This document shows, piece after piece, positions 39,489-55,442 of a stretch of 64,000 bases of DNA. Position 1 is the stretch's first letter; the number at the start of each line of letters is the position of its first letter. A program made the position numbers and the translations under genes. The notes below the pieces were generated by a model, which searched no databases, had not been told where the DNA came from, and worked only from the letters and a program-made list of their open reading frames with translations. This DNA comes from JBBQYD01 sp942493075 (GTDB lineage Bacteria > Verrucomicrobiota > Verrucomicrobiia > Limisphaerales > UBA8199), in contig OW818681.1 in the NCBI GenBank assembly GCA_942493075.1, positions 5,022,001-5,086,000 on the forward strand. Reading direction: 5' to 3'.

Positions 39489-39923
39489 TCAGGTCTTTAC
39501 CGGGGACGGAACGTTCGTTTGCAGCCAGTAGGTCTGAATGGTGGCAGCCAACTGCACAAGGGCGCTCAGTTGTGCTGGCTTTACGAGGTAGGAGTTCGCT
39601 CCCAGGTCGTAGGCGGAGTTGATATCATCCGGCAGTTGGGACGAGGTGAGCATCACGACAGGCAGACGCTTGTACCGCGGCTGGGATCTGATCCAGGCTA
39701 AAACTTCCAATCCGGACATGCTCGGCAGTTTCACATCAAGGAGGACCAGGTCTGGACCATTGTTCTCGCCTGCTTCTTGCAGGGTGCAAACCGCCTTCTC
39801 ACCGTCCTCCGCCACCACCAACTTTGCCCCCGCGCCAGCTTTCCGAAAGGCCAGGTCTGTGAGCATCACATCGTCTGGATTATCTTCAACGTGCAGGATC
39901 CGAAAGTTCATAGTGAATTGCAT
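39489..39923 (-). CDS. Single-domain response regulator (Rcp1-like)
   Basis: A 144-residue receiver domain without an output domain. HVEDNPDDVMLTDLAF at 11-26 gives the acidic pocket, the phosphoryl acceptor is Asp63 in LVLLDVKLP, and Lys115 lies in YLVKPAQ. This layout is typical of phytochrome-associated Rcp1-like regulators. The first 16 bases overlap the 3' end of the kinase gene upstream, so the two are translationally linked. A start at the internal ATG 39911 would avoid most of the overlap. Confidence 0.92.
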   Translation of the reverse strand: MQFTMNFRILHVEDNPDDVMLTDLAFRKAGAGAKLVVAEDGEKAVCTLQEAGENNGPDLVLLDVKLPSMSGLEVLAWIRSQPRYKRLPVVMLTSSQLPDDINSAYDLGANSYLVKPAQLSALVQLAATIQTYWLQTNVPSPVKT

Positions 39924-41560
39924 GGGCTGGATGGAAGTTCCACCCAGAACTGACTGCCTTCGCCCGGACGGGAAACCAGACCTGCGCTGCCTCCCATCCG
40001 TTCCGCACCCTTGCGGACGAGTGAAAGACCAATTCCCGTTCCTGGAGTTTCGTTGTTGCTGACCCGGGCAAAAAGTCTAAAGACACGTTCGTGGTGTTCC
40101 GGCGCGATCCCGATGCCATTATCCTCGACCCACAACCTTGTGAACCCCTGTTCCTGGGTGGTGAAGATTCGCAACACAGGGCTGCGCTGGGGTGCGCGAA
40201 ACTTCAAGCTGTTGGAGACCAGGTTTGAGATGATTTGCTTGAGGGTCGAGGCATGAGCTGTCACATCACCGAGAGGGGCACGCACGTCCACCTCGCAGTC
40301 CAGGTCCTTCAAATCTTTGCTTAGCACCGCCAAAAGTTCATGCACAGCCTCATCCAGCGAGACACGACCGAGCACCAATTCTGTTTGAGATAAAGTGCTG
40401 TAAACAAGGAGGTCTTGCAGCATTCGGTCCATGTAGGCGGCACCGCGGGCGATGCGTCCTGCGAAATCGAGCCCGGTTTGGGTCAATTGTCCCGATTCAT
40501 CAAGGGTCAATGCCTGGGCGAACCCATTCATCGAGCGCAAGGGTGTGCGCAGGTCATGAGCGATCGAATAGTTGAACGCTTTCAACTCGCGGTTGGCCTC
40601 GGTCAACGCTGCTACCTGGTGCTTTAGTTCCTGGTTGAGTTGAAGAATGCGCGACTCAGCCTCTTTACGAGCTGTGATATCAGAGCCGAATAAATAGAAC
40701 AGCCCCTCGGAAGCGAAGGGCGTGAGAGTCACGTGGAACCAGCGCCACGAACCGTTCCGATGCTCCCATCGTGCCTCCAGTTCAACAGGCGCATCCGTCT
40801 GGGTAAAGGCCTTCTGCAGCAGTGGGAGATCCTCTGGATGCACGTGCTCCAGGACAGAGTTGCCCGACAAATCATCAAAGGTAAAACCAAGCACCCTCTC
40901 CCAGGCAGGATTGGTCTGGAGCCACTTGCCATCCGGGCCGCAAATACCCAGTAGATCCCGAGACATTGTAAAGAACCGGTTGCGGCGTGTCTCGGTTTCC
41001 AAGCGGTCGGCAAACTGATGCAACTCCCGCTTGTGCCGCGCTTCCTCCATCTTTCGCAGTTGCTCGGCCTGGCGCTTAATGAGTTCTGATTTCTTGTACA
41101 GCTCGACGAATACCGACACCTTTGTGCGCAGAATATCAGGGACGATGGGAGTGTTCATGTAGTCCACCGCGCCGAGAGAATAGCCGCGTGAAATGTGGTT
41201 CTCAGAGTTGCCCATGGCAGTGATGAAAATGATGGGCGTATGCTCCGAGGAAAGGCGCTGGCGAATGAGCGAAGCCGTCTCGAACCCATCCATGCCGGGC
41301 ATGGACACATCCAGGAGGATGAGAGCGAAATCCTGCTTCAGCAGCAATCGCAACGCTTCCTTCCCTGAGTTAGCTCGCACCAGTTTCTGACCCAGAGGCG
41401 TCAATACCGCTTCCAAAGCGAGCAGTTTATCCGGGCGGTCATCCACCATCAGGATGCTGACTTGAACCGAATCGGCATCCAGTTTGGCGGCCGGGAGTTC
41501 AACCACCGCTCCATTGCTGGGCGGCGGAGTTTCTGCGAGAAGAAGATGCGTGTGCTTCAT
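39908..41560 (-). CDS. Hybrid REC-PAS-histidine kinase
   Basis: A 550-residue soluble protein. Residues 35-155 form a receiver (SILMVDDRPDKLL, Asp84 in LILLDVSMPGMDG). A PAS domain lies at about 200-300 (RDLLGICGPDGKWLQTNPAW), then a phytochrome-type HisKA with His335 in SIAHDLRTPLRS and a HATPase_c (VEDNGIGIAPEHHERVFRLF, GTGIGLSLVRK). It starts 10 bases after the giant kinase stop and overlaps the response regulator. It could relay phosphate from the giant kinase to that regulator. Confidence 0.93.
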   Translation of the reverse strand: MKHTHLLLAETPPPSNGAVVELPAAKLDADSVQVSILMVDDRPDKLLALEAVLTPLGQKLVRANSGKEALRLLLKQDFALILLDVSMPGMDGFETASLIRQRLSSEHTPIIFITAMGNSENHISRGYSLGAVDYMNTPIVPDILRTKVSVFVELYKKSELIKRQAEQLRKMEEARHKRELHQFADRLETETRRNRFFTMSRDLLGICGPDGKWLQTNPAWERVLGFTFDDLSGNSVLEHVHPEDLPLLQKAFTQTDAPVELEARWEHRNGSWRWFHVTLTPFASEGLFYLFGSDITARKEAESRILQLNQELKHQVAALTEANRELKAFNYSIAHDLRTPLRSMNGFAQALTLDESGQLTQTGLDFAGRIARGAAYMDRMLQDLLVYSTLSQTELVLGRVSLDEAVHELLAVLSKDLKDLDCEVDVRAPLGDVTAHASTLKQIISNLVSNSLKFRAPQRSPVLRIFTTQEQGFTRLWVEDNGIGIAPEHHERVFRLFARVSNNETPGTGIGLSLVRKGAERMGGSAGLVSRPGEGSQFWVELPSSPCNSL

Positions 41561-41570
41561 ACGCTGTTAC

Positions 41571-47993
<6,423 letters not shown>

Positions 47994-48130
47994 GCGGTCG
48001 TCTGTGCTTGGATGTGCAAACCAGAGCAGCACCCTGGTATAAAAACTCGGCAAGATTGCTGATTAAACACCCCGATAAGAATGGGGTTCATACCCCAACA
48101 CGTTGAGGCTCAGCTTAAACCACGGATCGA

Positions 48131-48172
48131 CAAAAAGGAACGGGCGGACTGTTTGCACAAATCCGCCCGTTC
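48131..48172 (-). terminator. Rho-independent terminator after the oxidoreductase gene
   Basis: On the minus strand GAACGGGCGGA pairs with TCCGCCCGTTC (11 bp) and is followed by CTTTTTG. It lies 28 bases after the stop at 48200 and separates that gene from the giant-kinase operon. Confidence 0.8.
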
Positions 48173-48199
48173 AAAGAAGAGTCCTGGAGTTCGAATCGC

Positions 48200-49564
48200 C
48201 TATTTCTTATGGCTCAACCGGTAGGCCTCGGTTGTGACGTAATACTTCGCGATCATGTTCGGGACTTCCCAACTGGGTAAGCGCCCCTCTTTCAGGTATT
48301 TCAGGAAATGCTCTGTCACAGCGCCAAAATGGGCTTCGTGACCGACGTTATACTTGTCAGGCACCACGACCTTCCAATCTTTCCCCTCAGGAACAACAGT
48401 GATCCCAGAATAGCTTCGGGCGATGTCTGCGGTGGCAGACCGCAGGGCATTGGCAAACGCTTCCGGAGATCGCCCCGAGGCGTTCTCAACATAAAGCGTC
48501 GGAACAAAGTTTTGCTCTGCTGCCTGGCGGATCACCAACCGAGCCTGGGTGCCACGCATAATGGAGTAGTGCATGTCCTTAGCCCCCGGAGGCGCTTCGA
48601 AGTTCCAAATGACTTTAACTTTGGCGTGCATGCCTTTGGTCGTCCAAGTCACATCCCCGCTGGAGAACACATGCAGAACATCCGACTTGTCTACATTGCC
48701 TTTCAAGTAGGCCGGATAGTCATCCAAGCCTGTGGCTTTCTTAAACTGCGCGCGGGTCAAGGTGGTGTCCCAGCGTTTGGCAGCCAGCACTTTGATATCC
48801 TTTTTCCAATCAAGGGTTTGTCCCGGAAAACAGCTCCATTGCACCAAGTCAACCAAGTGAGTACCAACGTCAGGAACGGCTTCGCCCTGCTGTTTTACAT
48901 CGAAGAACCATGGGGGCCGCACCAGGGGTTTGCCAGCCACCTCTTTCGAATAATGATGGATGCTCTCCTTGTAAACCGCCGGTTCATCAGGGGTGCCTTG
49001 CACCAGTTGGCCAAACAATGCTTCGTGTTGTGAAAAATCCCGCTGCAGCATGGAGGTAATCTCGAAGCGCTCGGTCATGATATCGTACAGCAGCACTTTC
49101 TTCTTCTCAGCGATACCAAAGGTTGTGCGCAGGAGTTTGAAATCCTGCGGGGTAATGGCCATTGGCTTGTCTGCCAGGACATTAAACCCGTTTTTGATGG
49201 ACTGGTTAATGTATTCCATCTTACGCAGGTTGTTGCCTGAGATCACCACCACGTTCCCTGCGCGGTCACGAATCATCTGTTTCAGGAAGTCCGGCCCGGT
49301 ATGGACCTTCATCTCCCACTTCGTGGGATTCTCGGCACGGGTATTGAAGCCCTCGACGCGCTTCGAATGATCCTCCAACTCGGCTCCTCCCGGGGAATAC
49401 ACGTGCACCACCGGACTCACCTCCGGGTACATGAACTTCTGCACTAACCCGGCGTGGAAATGGCCCGGATCAAGAGTGATCAATCGGACCGGAGCATCAG
49501 CCGCCGAAACCGCCAGAGTCTGCAGTCCGATAGCTAACAGAGTTGATAAAGTTGCGCATCTCAT
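48200..49564 (-). CDS. Exported Gfo/Idh/MocA-type oxidoreductase with special C-terminal domain
   Basis: A 454-residue protein with a Sec-type signal (LLAIGLQTLAVSAADA). The NAD-binding part is atypical: LITLDPGHFHAGLVQKF instead of GxGxxG, VVVISGNNLRK and LADKPMAITPQDF (the EKP-equivalent). The C-terminal half (DVGTHLVDLVQW, AHFGAVTEHFLKYL) fits the putative oxidoreductase C-terminal family frequent in Verrucomicrobiota and Bacteroidota. Probably acts on a sugar derivative outside the cytoplasm. It lies 43 bases after the Tat oxidoreductase gene on the same strand. Confidence 0.87.
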   Translation of the reverse strand: MRCATLSTLLAIGLQTLAVSAADAPVRLITLDPGHFHAGLVQKFMYPEVSPVVHVYSPGGAELEDHSKRVEGFNTRAENPTKWEMKVHTGPDFLKQMIRDRAGNVVVISGNNLRKMEYINQSIKNGFNVLADKPMAITPQDFKLLRTTFGIAEKKKVLLYDIMTERFEITSMLQRDFSQHEALFGQLVQGTPDEPAVYKESIHHYSKEVAGKPLVRPPWFFDVKQQGEAVPDVGTHLVDLVQWSCFPGQTLDWKKDIKVLAAKRWDTTLTRAQFKKATGLDDYPAYLKGNVDKSDVLHVFSSGDVTWTTKGMHAKVKVIWNFEAPPGAKDMHYSIMRGTQARLVIRQAAEQNFVPTLYVENASGRSPEAFANALRSATADIARSYSGITVVPEGKDWKVVVPDKYNVGHEAHFGAVTEHFLKYLKEGRLPSWEVPNMIAKYYVTTEAYRLSHKK

Positions 49565-49607
49565 ACTCGGAATGATGCAAAGAATCTACGTTTACGACAG
49601 TTCAAAA

Positions 49608-51008
49608 TTAACCCTTCTTCATCAGACGGTTCACGCCGTACGAGGCACGCTGCACACGGGAACACATGCCGCTGGCCTCATCGTCGTTGATGAACTTTTC
49701 CTTAGCCGGATCAAACCGCAGCTTGCGTCCGAGTTTCATCGAGATCCAGCCTATGATGCAGGCGCTGGTCGAACGATGGGCCTCTTCGGGCGTCGTCACA
49801 GCCGGTTTGCGTGTCTTGATGCTGGTGAGCCAGTTCAGGTGGTGATCTTCGCTAACGGGCAGGCGCACATCGCTGCTCTTGAACTCGCTGTTCAAAATCG
49901 CAGGGCTGCTCGCATCCAGCGCTTTTCCAAAGGCGCTGGCCGGATCGCTCGCCGTGGTCTTCTCCCCGCCACGGCTGACAAAGATCCAACCTTCGGAACC
50001 CTCAAAGCGAATGCCGTTGGTGTATTTGTCATCGATCACCATCGTGACGCCATTGGCGTACTTCATTTCGATGTGGTACGGGCCGTGGACATTCCAGAGT
50101 CCCTTCTTCGGGAACTCGGCTTTGCCTTCAGCCTCAATGGGCCCTGTTAGTTCTGTGCCCATGCCCCAGTGAGCGATATCCACGTGGTGAGATCCCCAAC
50201 CTGTGATCATTCCCAGGCAATAGGACTCTATCCGCAAGTAGCCAGGACGATCGGTCCAGCTATTCTGTGGGTGAACCCGTTTCTCAGTGTACGGCACCAT
50301 GGGAGTGCATCCCACCCACATCTCGTAGTTAAGATTCGACGGCACCGGCATTTCCGGTTCCTCCTCCCCCGCGGGGTCCACAGGCAAACCGATTCTGACC
50401 GTTTGCAGCTTTCCGATGCGTCCATTGCGCACCAATTCGCAAGCCAACCGGAACTGCTTGCCGGAACGCTGCTGGCTGCCGATCTGGAAGGCGCACTTGT
50501 TCTTACGCACGATGTCGCTCACGATCCGGCCTTCCTCCATCGTCATGGTCAGTGGTTTCTGAACGTAGATATCTTTTTTGTCCAGCGCTGCCGCCACCAC
50601 AGGTTCTGCGTGCCAATGGTCCGGGGTGCTGATCGCAACCGCGTCGATGGAGGAGTCTTTGAGCAATTCCCGGTAATCGCCATATGTCTTGCAGGTGTAG
50701 GACTTCCCACCTTTTCCATAATGTTTCTCCACTTGGTCCTTGGCCATGCCCATCCGCTTGGAATCCACATCGCACACGGCCACCACCCGGGCGACGTCGT
50801 GCTTCAGAATGCCCGGCAGATCCATTGTGTGGGCGATGCGACCGCAGCCGATCTGGCCAATCTGAATTCGGTTACTCGGCGCATTCTCCCCGAAAACAGA
50901 GGAAGGGACTATCGTCGGGAAAACCAGAACTCCCGTGGCTCCAGCGAGGCTGGCCTTGAGGAAGTGTCTGCGACTGAAGCTCGATTTATTGTGGTTCTGC
51001 ATAACCAT
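49608..51008 (-). CDS. Tat-exported Gfo/Idh/MocA oxidoreductase
   Basis: A 466-residue protein from ATG 51008. The Tat signal SRRHFLKASLAGATGVLVFP carries the twin arginine. The Rossmann domain follows with IQIGQIGCGRIAHTMDL and VVAVCDVDSKR, then VQKPLTMTMEEGR (EKP-like motif) and, in the C-terminal domain, GMITGWGSHHVDIAHWGM. Tat export implies that it folds with its NAD(P) cofactor before transport. Paired with the downstream oxidoreductase, it suggests extracytoplasmic sugar oxidation. A longer frame from 51137 lacks a signal-like start. Confidence 0.9.
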   Translation of the reverse strand: MVMQNHNKSSFSRRHFLKASLAGATGVLVFPTIVPSSVFGENAPSNRIQIGQIGCGRIAHTMDLPGILKHDVARVVAVCDVDSKRMGMAKDQVEKHYGKGGKSYTCKTYGDYRELLKDSSIDAVAISTPDHWHAEPVVAAALDKKDIYVQKPLTMTMEEGRIVSDIVRKNKCAFQIGSQQRSGKQFRLACELVRNGRIGKLQTVRIGLPVDPAGEEEPEMPVPSNLNYEMWVGCTPMVPYTEKRVHPQNSWTDRPGYLRIESYCLGMITGWGSHHVDIAHWGMGTELTGPIEAEGKAEFPKKGLWNVHGPYHIEMKYANGVTMVIDDKYTNGIRFEGSEGWIFVSRGGEKTTASDPASAFGKALDASSPAILNSEFKSSDVRLPVSEDHHLNWLTSIKTRKPAVTTPEEAHRSTSACIIGWISMKLGRKLRFDPAKEKFINDDEASGMCSRVQRASYGVNRLMKKG

Positions 51009-51234
51009 TTGACTGCGGTTGGATTGTTTCCATTTAACGGCAACACCGCACGACGTGTTGTGGGGTGGCCGATGTCCCGAGCTTATGCCCCACAACCGAA
51101 TGGAATCAAGCATGTTTGGCAGAAAGTGCCGCATCATTATCAGGGAGTGGACCTGTGCCGATCCTGCCGGGCGCGTTCAAAGGGATGACGCTTGCTTGTG
51201 TTACCTGGCGTATTTGGGCTAAACTGCGCGTTCA

Positions 51235-53193
51235 ATGTTGAACCTTTCCGGCATCAGCAAAGCCTACGGCGATCGCGTTCTGTTCGCCGATGTCACGCTG
51301 CAGGTAAACCGCGAAGACCGAATCGGCCTGGTCGGCCCAAACGGCGCGGGGAAGTCCACGCTCTTTTCCATTATCCTTGGTGAAGATTCAGGCGATTCGG
51401 GCGAAGTCACTCTGGAGCGAGGGATTCGCATGGGCTATTTGCCGCAAGAGAGCGCTCCCATCAGTGATGAAACGGTCGTCGAACTCGCAACGGCTGTGTC
51501 ACCCGAATACACCAAGCTGCGGCGTATCCTGAAAGCCTGGGATGCCGAGCATCCTGATGAGGCGGTCCATCATGAGGAAGTTCACGACGATGTACACGAC
51601 CGCTTTAATGAGTTGGGCGGCTACCGGCTTGAGGCCAAGGCCAAGCAAATCCTGGCTGGCTTGAGCTTCCGGGAGAAGGATTTCGAAAGACGCGCCTCGG
51701 AGATGAGCGGTGGATGGGTGATGCGGGCGCATCTGGCCAGATTGCTTACCTTGGAACCCGACTTGCTCCTTCTGGACGAACCGACGAACCATCTCGACCT
51801 CGAAGCACTGCTCTGGCTTCAGGATTATTTGAAGATTTACCCCGGGGCGATCGTGCTGATCTCCCACGACCGTGAATTCCTGAATCAATTAGTCGGCAGT
51901 GTGGTGGAAATTCGCCAAAGCAAACTCATCCGTTACCGCGGCAATTATGACGATTACGTGGAGCAACGCGAGGCGAACGAGCAACAACTCCTGGCCGCTT
52001 ATAAACATCAAGAGCGTGAAATCGGGCGTTTGATGGATTTCGTCAACCGTTTCCGGGCGAAGAACACCAAGGCTGCACAGGCACAGTCCAAGCTCAAGCA
52101 AATCGAGCGCATGGACCGAATTGAGGCTCCTGATGAGGATGGTCCAAAACTCGATTTCAAGTTCCCGCAACCGGAGCGTGGCGGACAACGAGTCATTACG
52201 CTGAAGAACATCCACCAGGCTTATGGGCAGAACGTGGTTTACAGTGGTATCGATTTCTCCTCCGAACGTGGCGAACGCGTTGTGCTTGTTGGCCCCAATG
52301 GCGCAGGCAAGTCCACGCTGTTGAAGATTTTGGCCGGTGTCATCGAACCGCTTTCCGGCGAGCGCATCCTCGGGCACAACATCAAAGGCGGCTATTACTC
52401 CCAATATCGTGTCGATACCTTGCACATGGATCGCACGGTTCTGGACGAAGCCCTGGATACCCCTCAGCGGATCACTGAACAAACGGTCCGCACACTATTG
52501 GGCTGTTTCCTTTTCCGCGGGGATGACGTGTTCAAGCGAGTGGAAGTGCTGAGCGGTGGTGAGAAGAGCCGTCTGGCCCTGGTTAAACTCTTGCTCGACC
52601 CGCCTAACCTGCTGCTCATGGATGAGCCAACCACTCACCTGGATATGGCCAGCATTGATGCTCTGGCTTATGCGCTGGATCAGTATCGAGGCACTCTCAT
52701 TTTCATCAGTCACGATGTGTATTTCATCCGGGCGTTGGCCAACCGTGTGGTTCACGTCAACGCCGGGCGGTTAACTCATTATCCTGGCGGCTATCAGTAT
52801 TACCTGGATAAGACCAAAGCAACCTCCGAGAGAGCCGCGCTGACCGCTGGCAGCACGACCGGCAGGCCAGCAAGCCCTGCGCGGGATGGCGGCAACCAGC
52901 CTTCAAGAAAAGATCTTAAGCGATTGGAAGCGGAGGCGCGTCAGGCCAAATCGAAAGCGCGCAAGGTTCGACAGGACCTGGTGAGCAAATTCGAATCCGA
53001 GATCCTCGCTTTAGAAGAGCGGCAAAAGAAGATCGTTGCCGAACTGGAGAGCCAGGCCACTTACGAGAAACCGGGCCTGGCCGCACAGCTCAACCGGGAG
53101 GTCGTAGATATCCAGGATAAGCTAGCCGAACTGAACCCGAAATGGGAAGCCGCCGCAAACCGCCTGGCTGAACTGGATGAGGTGGGGTCTTGA
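51235..53193 (+). CDS. ABC-F family ATPase
   Basis: A 652-residue soluble duplicated ATPase of the ABC-F group, which act on ribosomes. The first ATPase has GPNGAGKSTLFSI and LLDEPTNHLDLEALLW, the second GPNGAGKSTLLKILAG and LLMDEPTTHLDMAS. A charged linker joins them and a C-terminal coiled coil (about 555-645, rich in Lys, Arg and Glu) resembles Uup/YheS-type tails. Substrate or drug specificity cannot be read. ATG at 51235; monocistronic, followed by R1 copy E. Confidence 0.94.
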   Translation: MLNLSGISKAYGDRVLFADVTLQVNREDRIGLVGPNGAGKSTLFSIILGEDSGDSGEVTLERGIRMGYLPQESAPISDETVVELATAVSPEYTKLRRILKAWDAEHPDEAVHHEEVHDDVHDRFNELGGYRLEAKAKQILAGLSFREKDFERRASEMSGGWVMRAHLARLLTLEPDLLLLDEPTNHLDLEALLWLQDYLKIYPGAIVLISHDREFLNQLVGSVVEIRQSKLIRYRGNYDDYVEQREANEQQLLAAYKHQEREIGRLMDFVNRFRAKNTKAAQAQSKLKQIERMDRIEAPDEDGPKLDFKFPQPERGGQRVITLKNIHQAYGQNVVYSGIDFSSERGERVVLVGPNGAGKSTLLKILAGVIEPLSGERILGHNIKGGYYSQYRVDTLHMDRTVLDEALDTPQRITEQTVRTLLGCFLFRGDDVFKRVEVLSGGEKSRLALVKLLLDPPNLLLMDEPTTHLDMASIDALAYALDQYRGTLIFISHDVYFIRALANRVVHVNAGRLTHYPGGYQYYLDKTKATSERAALTAGSTTGRPASPARDGGNQPSRKDLKRLEAEARQAKSKARKVRQDLVSKFESEILALEERQKKIVAELESQATYEKPGLAAQLNREVVDIQDKLAELNPKWEAAANRLAELDEVGS

Positions 53194-53295
53194 TATGCAA
53201 GCTCTGAGCCAGACCCGGAGGACAAGTCCTGAGTCAAATTTGAGCCTCTAACGATTGAAACCTTTCAATCGCACAATAGCGACGGAATCGGAATC

Positions 53296-53425
53296 TTTAC
53301 TGTCGGTAGTTCACGGTCTCTCTTTATATCGAACCGTGGTTCATCAGGTTTGCGCTTTAGCGGCGCAAACCTGATGAACCACGGGAGTTATTCGGTGGGG
53401 TTGCCTAGCTACATACAGTACTGAG
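53296..53425. repeat. R1 nested palindrome, copy E (most diverged, covarying)
   Basis: Inner arms 53334-53355 and 53363-53384 pair perfectly over 22 bp. Compared with copy A there are three double changes that keep pairing: C-G to G-C near the stem base, and G-C to A-T and G-C to T-A further in. Outer ends are TTTACTGTCGGTAG and CTACATACAGTACTGAG. It lies about 36 kb from the other copies. The remainder of 53194-53646 holds no gene. Confidence 0.88.
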
Positions 53426-53646
53426 AAGCAACGGGCAGCCCCAGGAAACTCCCCGCAGCCCGCGTAACCGATTCAAGAACCCTCGTCTTCGGTTCCTTCG
53501 TTCGATTCGTGTTTGCGGTTCCTGCCAACCAAGAACCGCCGCGTGAGGTCACGCGGTCTGCAAGGCTGAGGCCATTCTACGTACCGGAGTTTGCGGGTGA
53601 GCTAGAATGTTGGCCGTTACGCCCCCATACTGGTGCCTCTTTTACA

Positions 53647-54441
53647 CTACGGCAGATCCTGGAGCAGGCCGGACGCAGTCTTGTTTTGCCCGCCACCAAT
53701 CGTAGACCAATTGCCGGAAGCGACGTTATTGAAGCCCCCGACGACAACCGAATAGACCCCGGATGATGTGTTGCCGCTACCACCGATAACAGAAGAGAAG
53801 TGGTTCGAGGAGGAGTTGTGAGCCCCGCTCAGTATAGCACCAGCCGCGGTATAGTTGTTTCCAAACCCAAGCACCAGATTGTGTGAGCCTGTCCTGATAT
53901 CGGAACCTGTCCCACGCGCCTCGTTGTATCCGATGGTTAAGTTGCCCAGGCCGTTCACGACCTGGTAAGTCGCGCCGCCTCCGCTCCGCAAGTTGAGGTT
54001 GGCGCCCGTGATATAGATCTCGTTTCCATTCCGGCTGAAATGAACCAGCTTGTCCTTGATAGGATTGATCTGCTCGTCAGCATAGGTTTTCGCCTGGGAA
54101 AGGCTTGTTGCGGACTTTGAATCGGAATAGGCCTTGGCGGAAGTGAGCGAGGCGGCTATCAACTGTTCCAACTCTCCATCGCGTGAGCTTCGCGCGATTG
54201 CTTCCTGCTCCAAGGCGTTCTGCAAACTAGCGACCTGTGCGGCTAAAGCCGTCAACTGGGTATCCTGGGAGCTATTCTTAGCCAGGAGATTGGTGACTGC
54301 GCCTTCCAGGGATGCGACCTTGGCTTCCAAATCGGTCAATCTTCTAACAATCGTAGCGCTCGACTGCGCGGCAGCAGGGAGGGCGGTGACCAAAAGCATG
54401 AGGACGGCTAGCAATGGGAACAGGACTGCGTATCTTTTCAT
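53647..54441 (-). CDS. YadA-head-like surface protein, apparently short
   Basis: A 264-residue exported protein from ATG 54441 with a signal peptide ending in LPAAAQ. A heptad-rich coiled coil follows (LTDLEAKVASLEGAVTNLL to QEAIARSSRDGELEQLI), then YadA-head-type repeats (GSHNLVLGFGNN, SSVIGGSGNTSSG, SVVVGGFNNVASG, STIGGGQNKTASG). It ends abruptly after the last repeat with LLQDLP and lacks a membrane anchor. Relatives usually continue further, so a 3' truncation is likely. It starts 25 bases after the VPDTG protein gene. Confidence 0.75.
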   Translation of the reverse strand: MKRYAVLFPLLAVLMLLVTALPAAAQSSATIVRRLTDLEAKVASLEGAVTNLLAKNSSQDTQLTALAAQVASLQNALEQEAIARSSRDGELEQLIAASLTSAKAYSDSKSATSLSQAKTYADEQINPIKDKLVHFSRNGNEIYITGANLNLRSGGGATYQVVNGLGNLTIGYNEARGTGSDIRTGSHNLVLGFGNNYTAAGAILSGAHNSSSNHFSSVIGGSGNTSSGVYSVVVGGFNNVASGNWSTIGGGQNKTASGLLQDLP

Positions 54442-54466
54442 AATGTATTGAATGTGGAGCGTTGGT

Positions 54467-55306
54467 TTAGCAGGGCTTGCGACTGCATTTTCTAAAAGCC
54501 ACGAGCCCAAGATTAGCAATAGCAAAAAGCAAGGTGATGCTTCCGGTGTCAGGCACGGTGGCAGAGCGCACCGGCTGCAGATCGAACATCTCCAGTCCGT
54601 TGTTCCCGGAATCGAGTATGGCCCCGTCCAGTTTGCTCACCCGGTACCAGTTCCCGCTGTCCGAACCGAGGACGAGTGAATCGCCATTGTTGGCCATCGC
54701 TGTGCCCTCGAAGCTCTCAAGCCGAGCGGCATTGGGGATGGTGCGGATGATCGCGCCGTCAACCAGGCTGGTCAGGTAGATATTGTCGTCGGTCAGTTGC
54801 CAGACCTCACCGCCATCGATGGCGATCGCTTCCGTGCTGGCGGAGATGGCCGGTATGCTGCTCAGGACTGCGCCGCTAAAAGCATCGAAACGCACCAGGG
54901 CTGCGTTCACCGCATCCATGGCCAGCAACTGTCCGCTCCCGGCATAATCCAGAGCCTGAAGTTCGAAGGCACTTGGCAGGCTCCATTGGAACTGCTCAGC
55001 ACCCGTGAAATTGTACGCAAACACATTCTGGCTGGTGAAAGAGCCTACCCAGATCAAGTTGCCCGCGGTAGCGACGCCATTAGGAAGACCAACAGAGGTT
55101 GAAAACGACGCTGTGTCCTGCAAATCCTGGTCCAGAAGATGAACGGCATCATCTCCCCAGGTTACCGCCACATAGCTGCCCGCCTGAGCCGATCCAGAGG
55201 CAGCAACAAGGCCAGATGCAACCAGACACGCGAGCAGCCCACGAAAGCACCGGTCCTTGACAAATCGATATTCGCAACCGGAATCCCTATCATTAGCTTG
55301 GAGCAT
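54467..55306 (-). CDS. Exported beta-propeller-like protein with VPDTG-CTERM sorting signal
   Basis: A 279-residue protein from ATG 55306. A long signal region ends near SGLVAASGSAQAG. The body has propeller-like repeats (LPNGVATAGNLIWVGSF, TEAIAIDGGEVWQLTDDN). The C-terminus VPDTGSITLLFAIANLGLVA followed by FRKCSRKPC is a tripartite exosortase signal: VPDTG motif, hydrophobic helix, basic end. It is a variant of the VPDSG-CTERM form found in Verrucomicrobiota. It should be processed and anchored at the envelope. Probably co-transcribed with the YadA-like gene. Confidence 0.8.
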   Translation of the reverse strand: MLQANDRDSGCEYRFVKDRCFRGLLACLVASGLVAASGSAQAGSYVAVTWGDDAVHLLDQDLQDTASFSTSVGLPNGVATAGNLIWVGSFTSQNVFAYNFTGAEQFQWSLPSAFELQALDYAGSGQLLAMDAVNAALVRFDAFSGAVLSSIPAISASTEAIAIDGGEVWQLTDDNIYLTSLVDGAIIRTIPNAARLESFEGTAMANNGDSLVLGSDSGNWYRVSKLDGAILDSGNNGLEMFDLQPVRSATVPDTGSITLLFAIANLGLVAFRKCSRKPC

Positions 55307-55442
55307 TCGTGCACATTTCTCCAAGAACAGCAACCCGTCAAATTGAAGTTTTGAGAGGAGCGCGAGGAGCGGTCGATGATTGCACTCATTAGCTGCGCTC
55401 CTTCTCCCCGTAAACCATTGTTGTTACTGGCAAGAACAAAGC

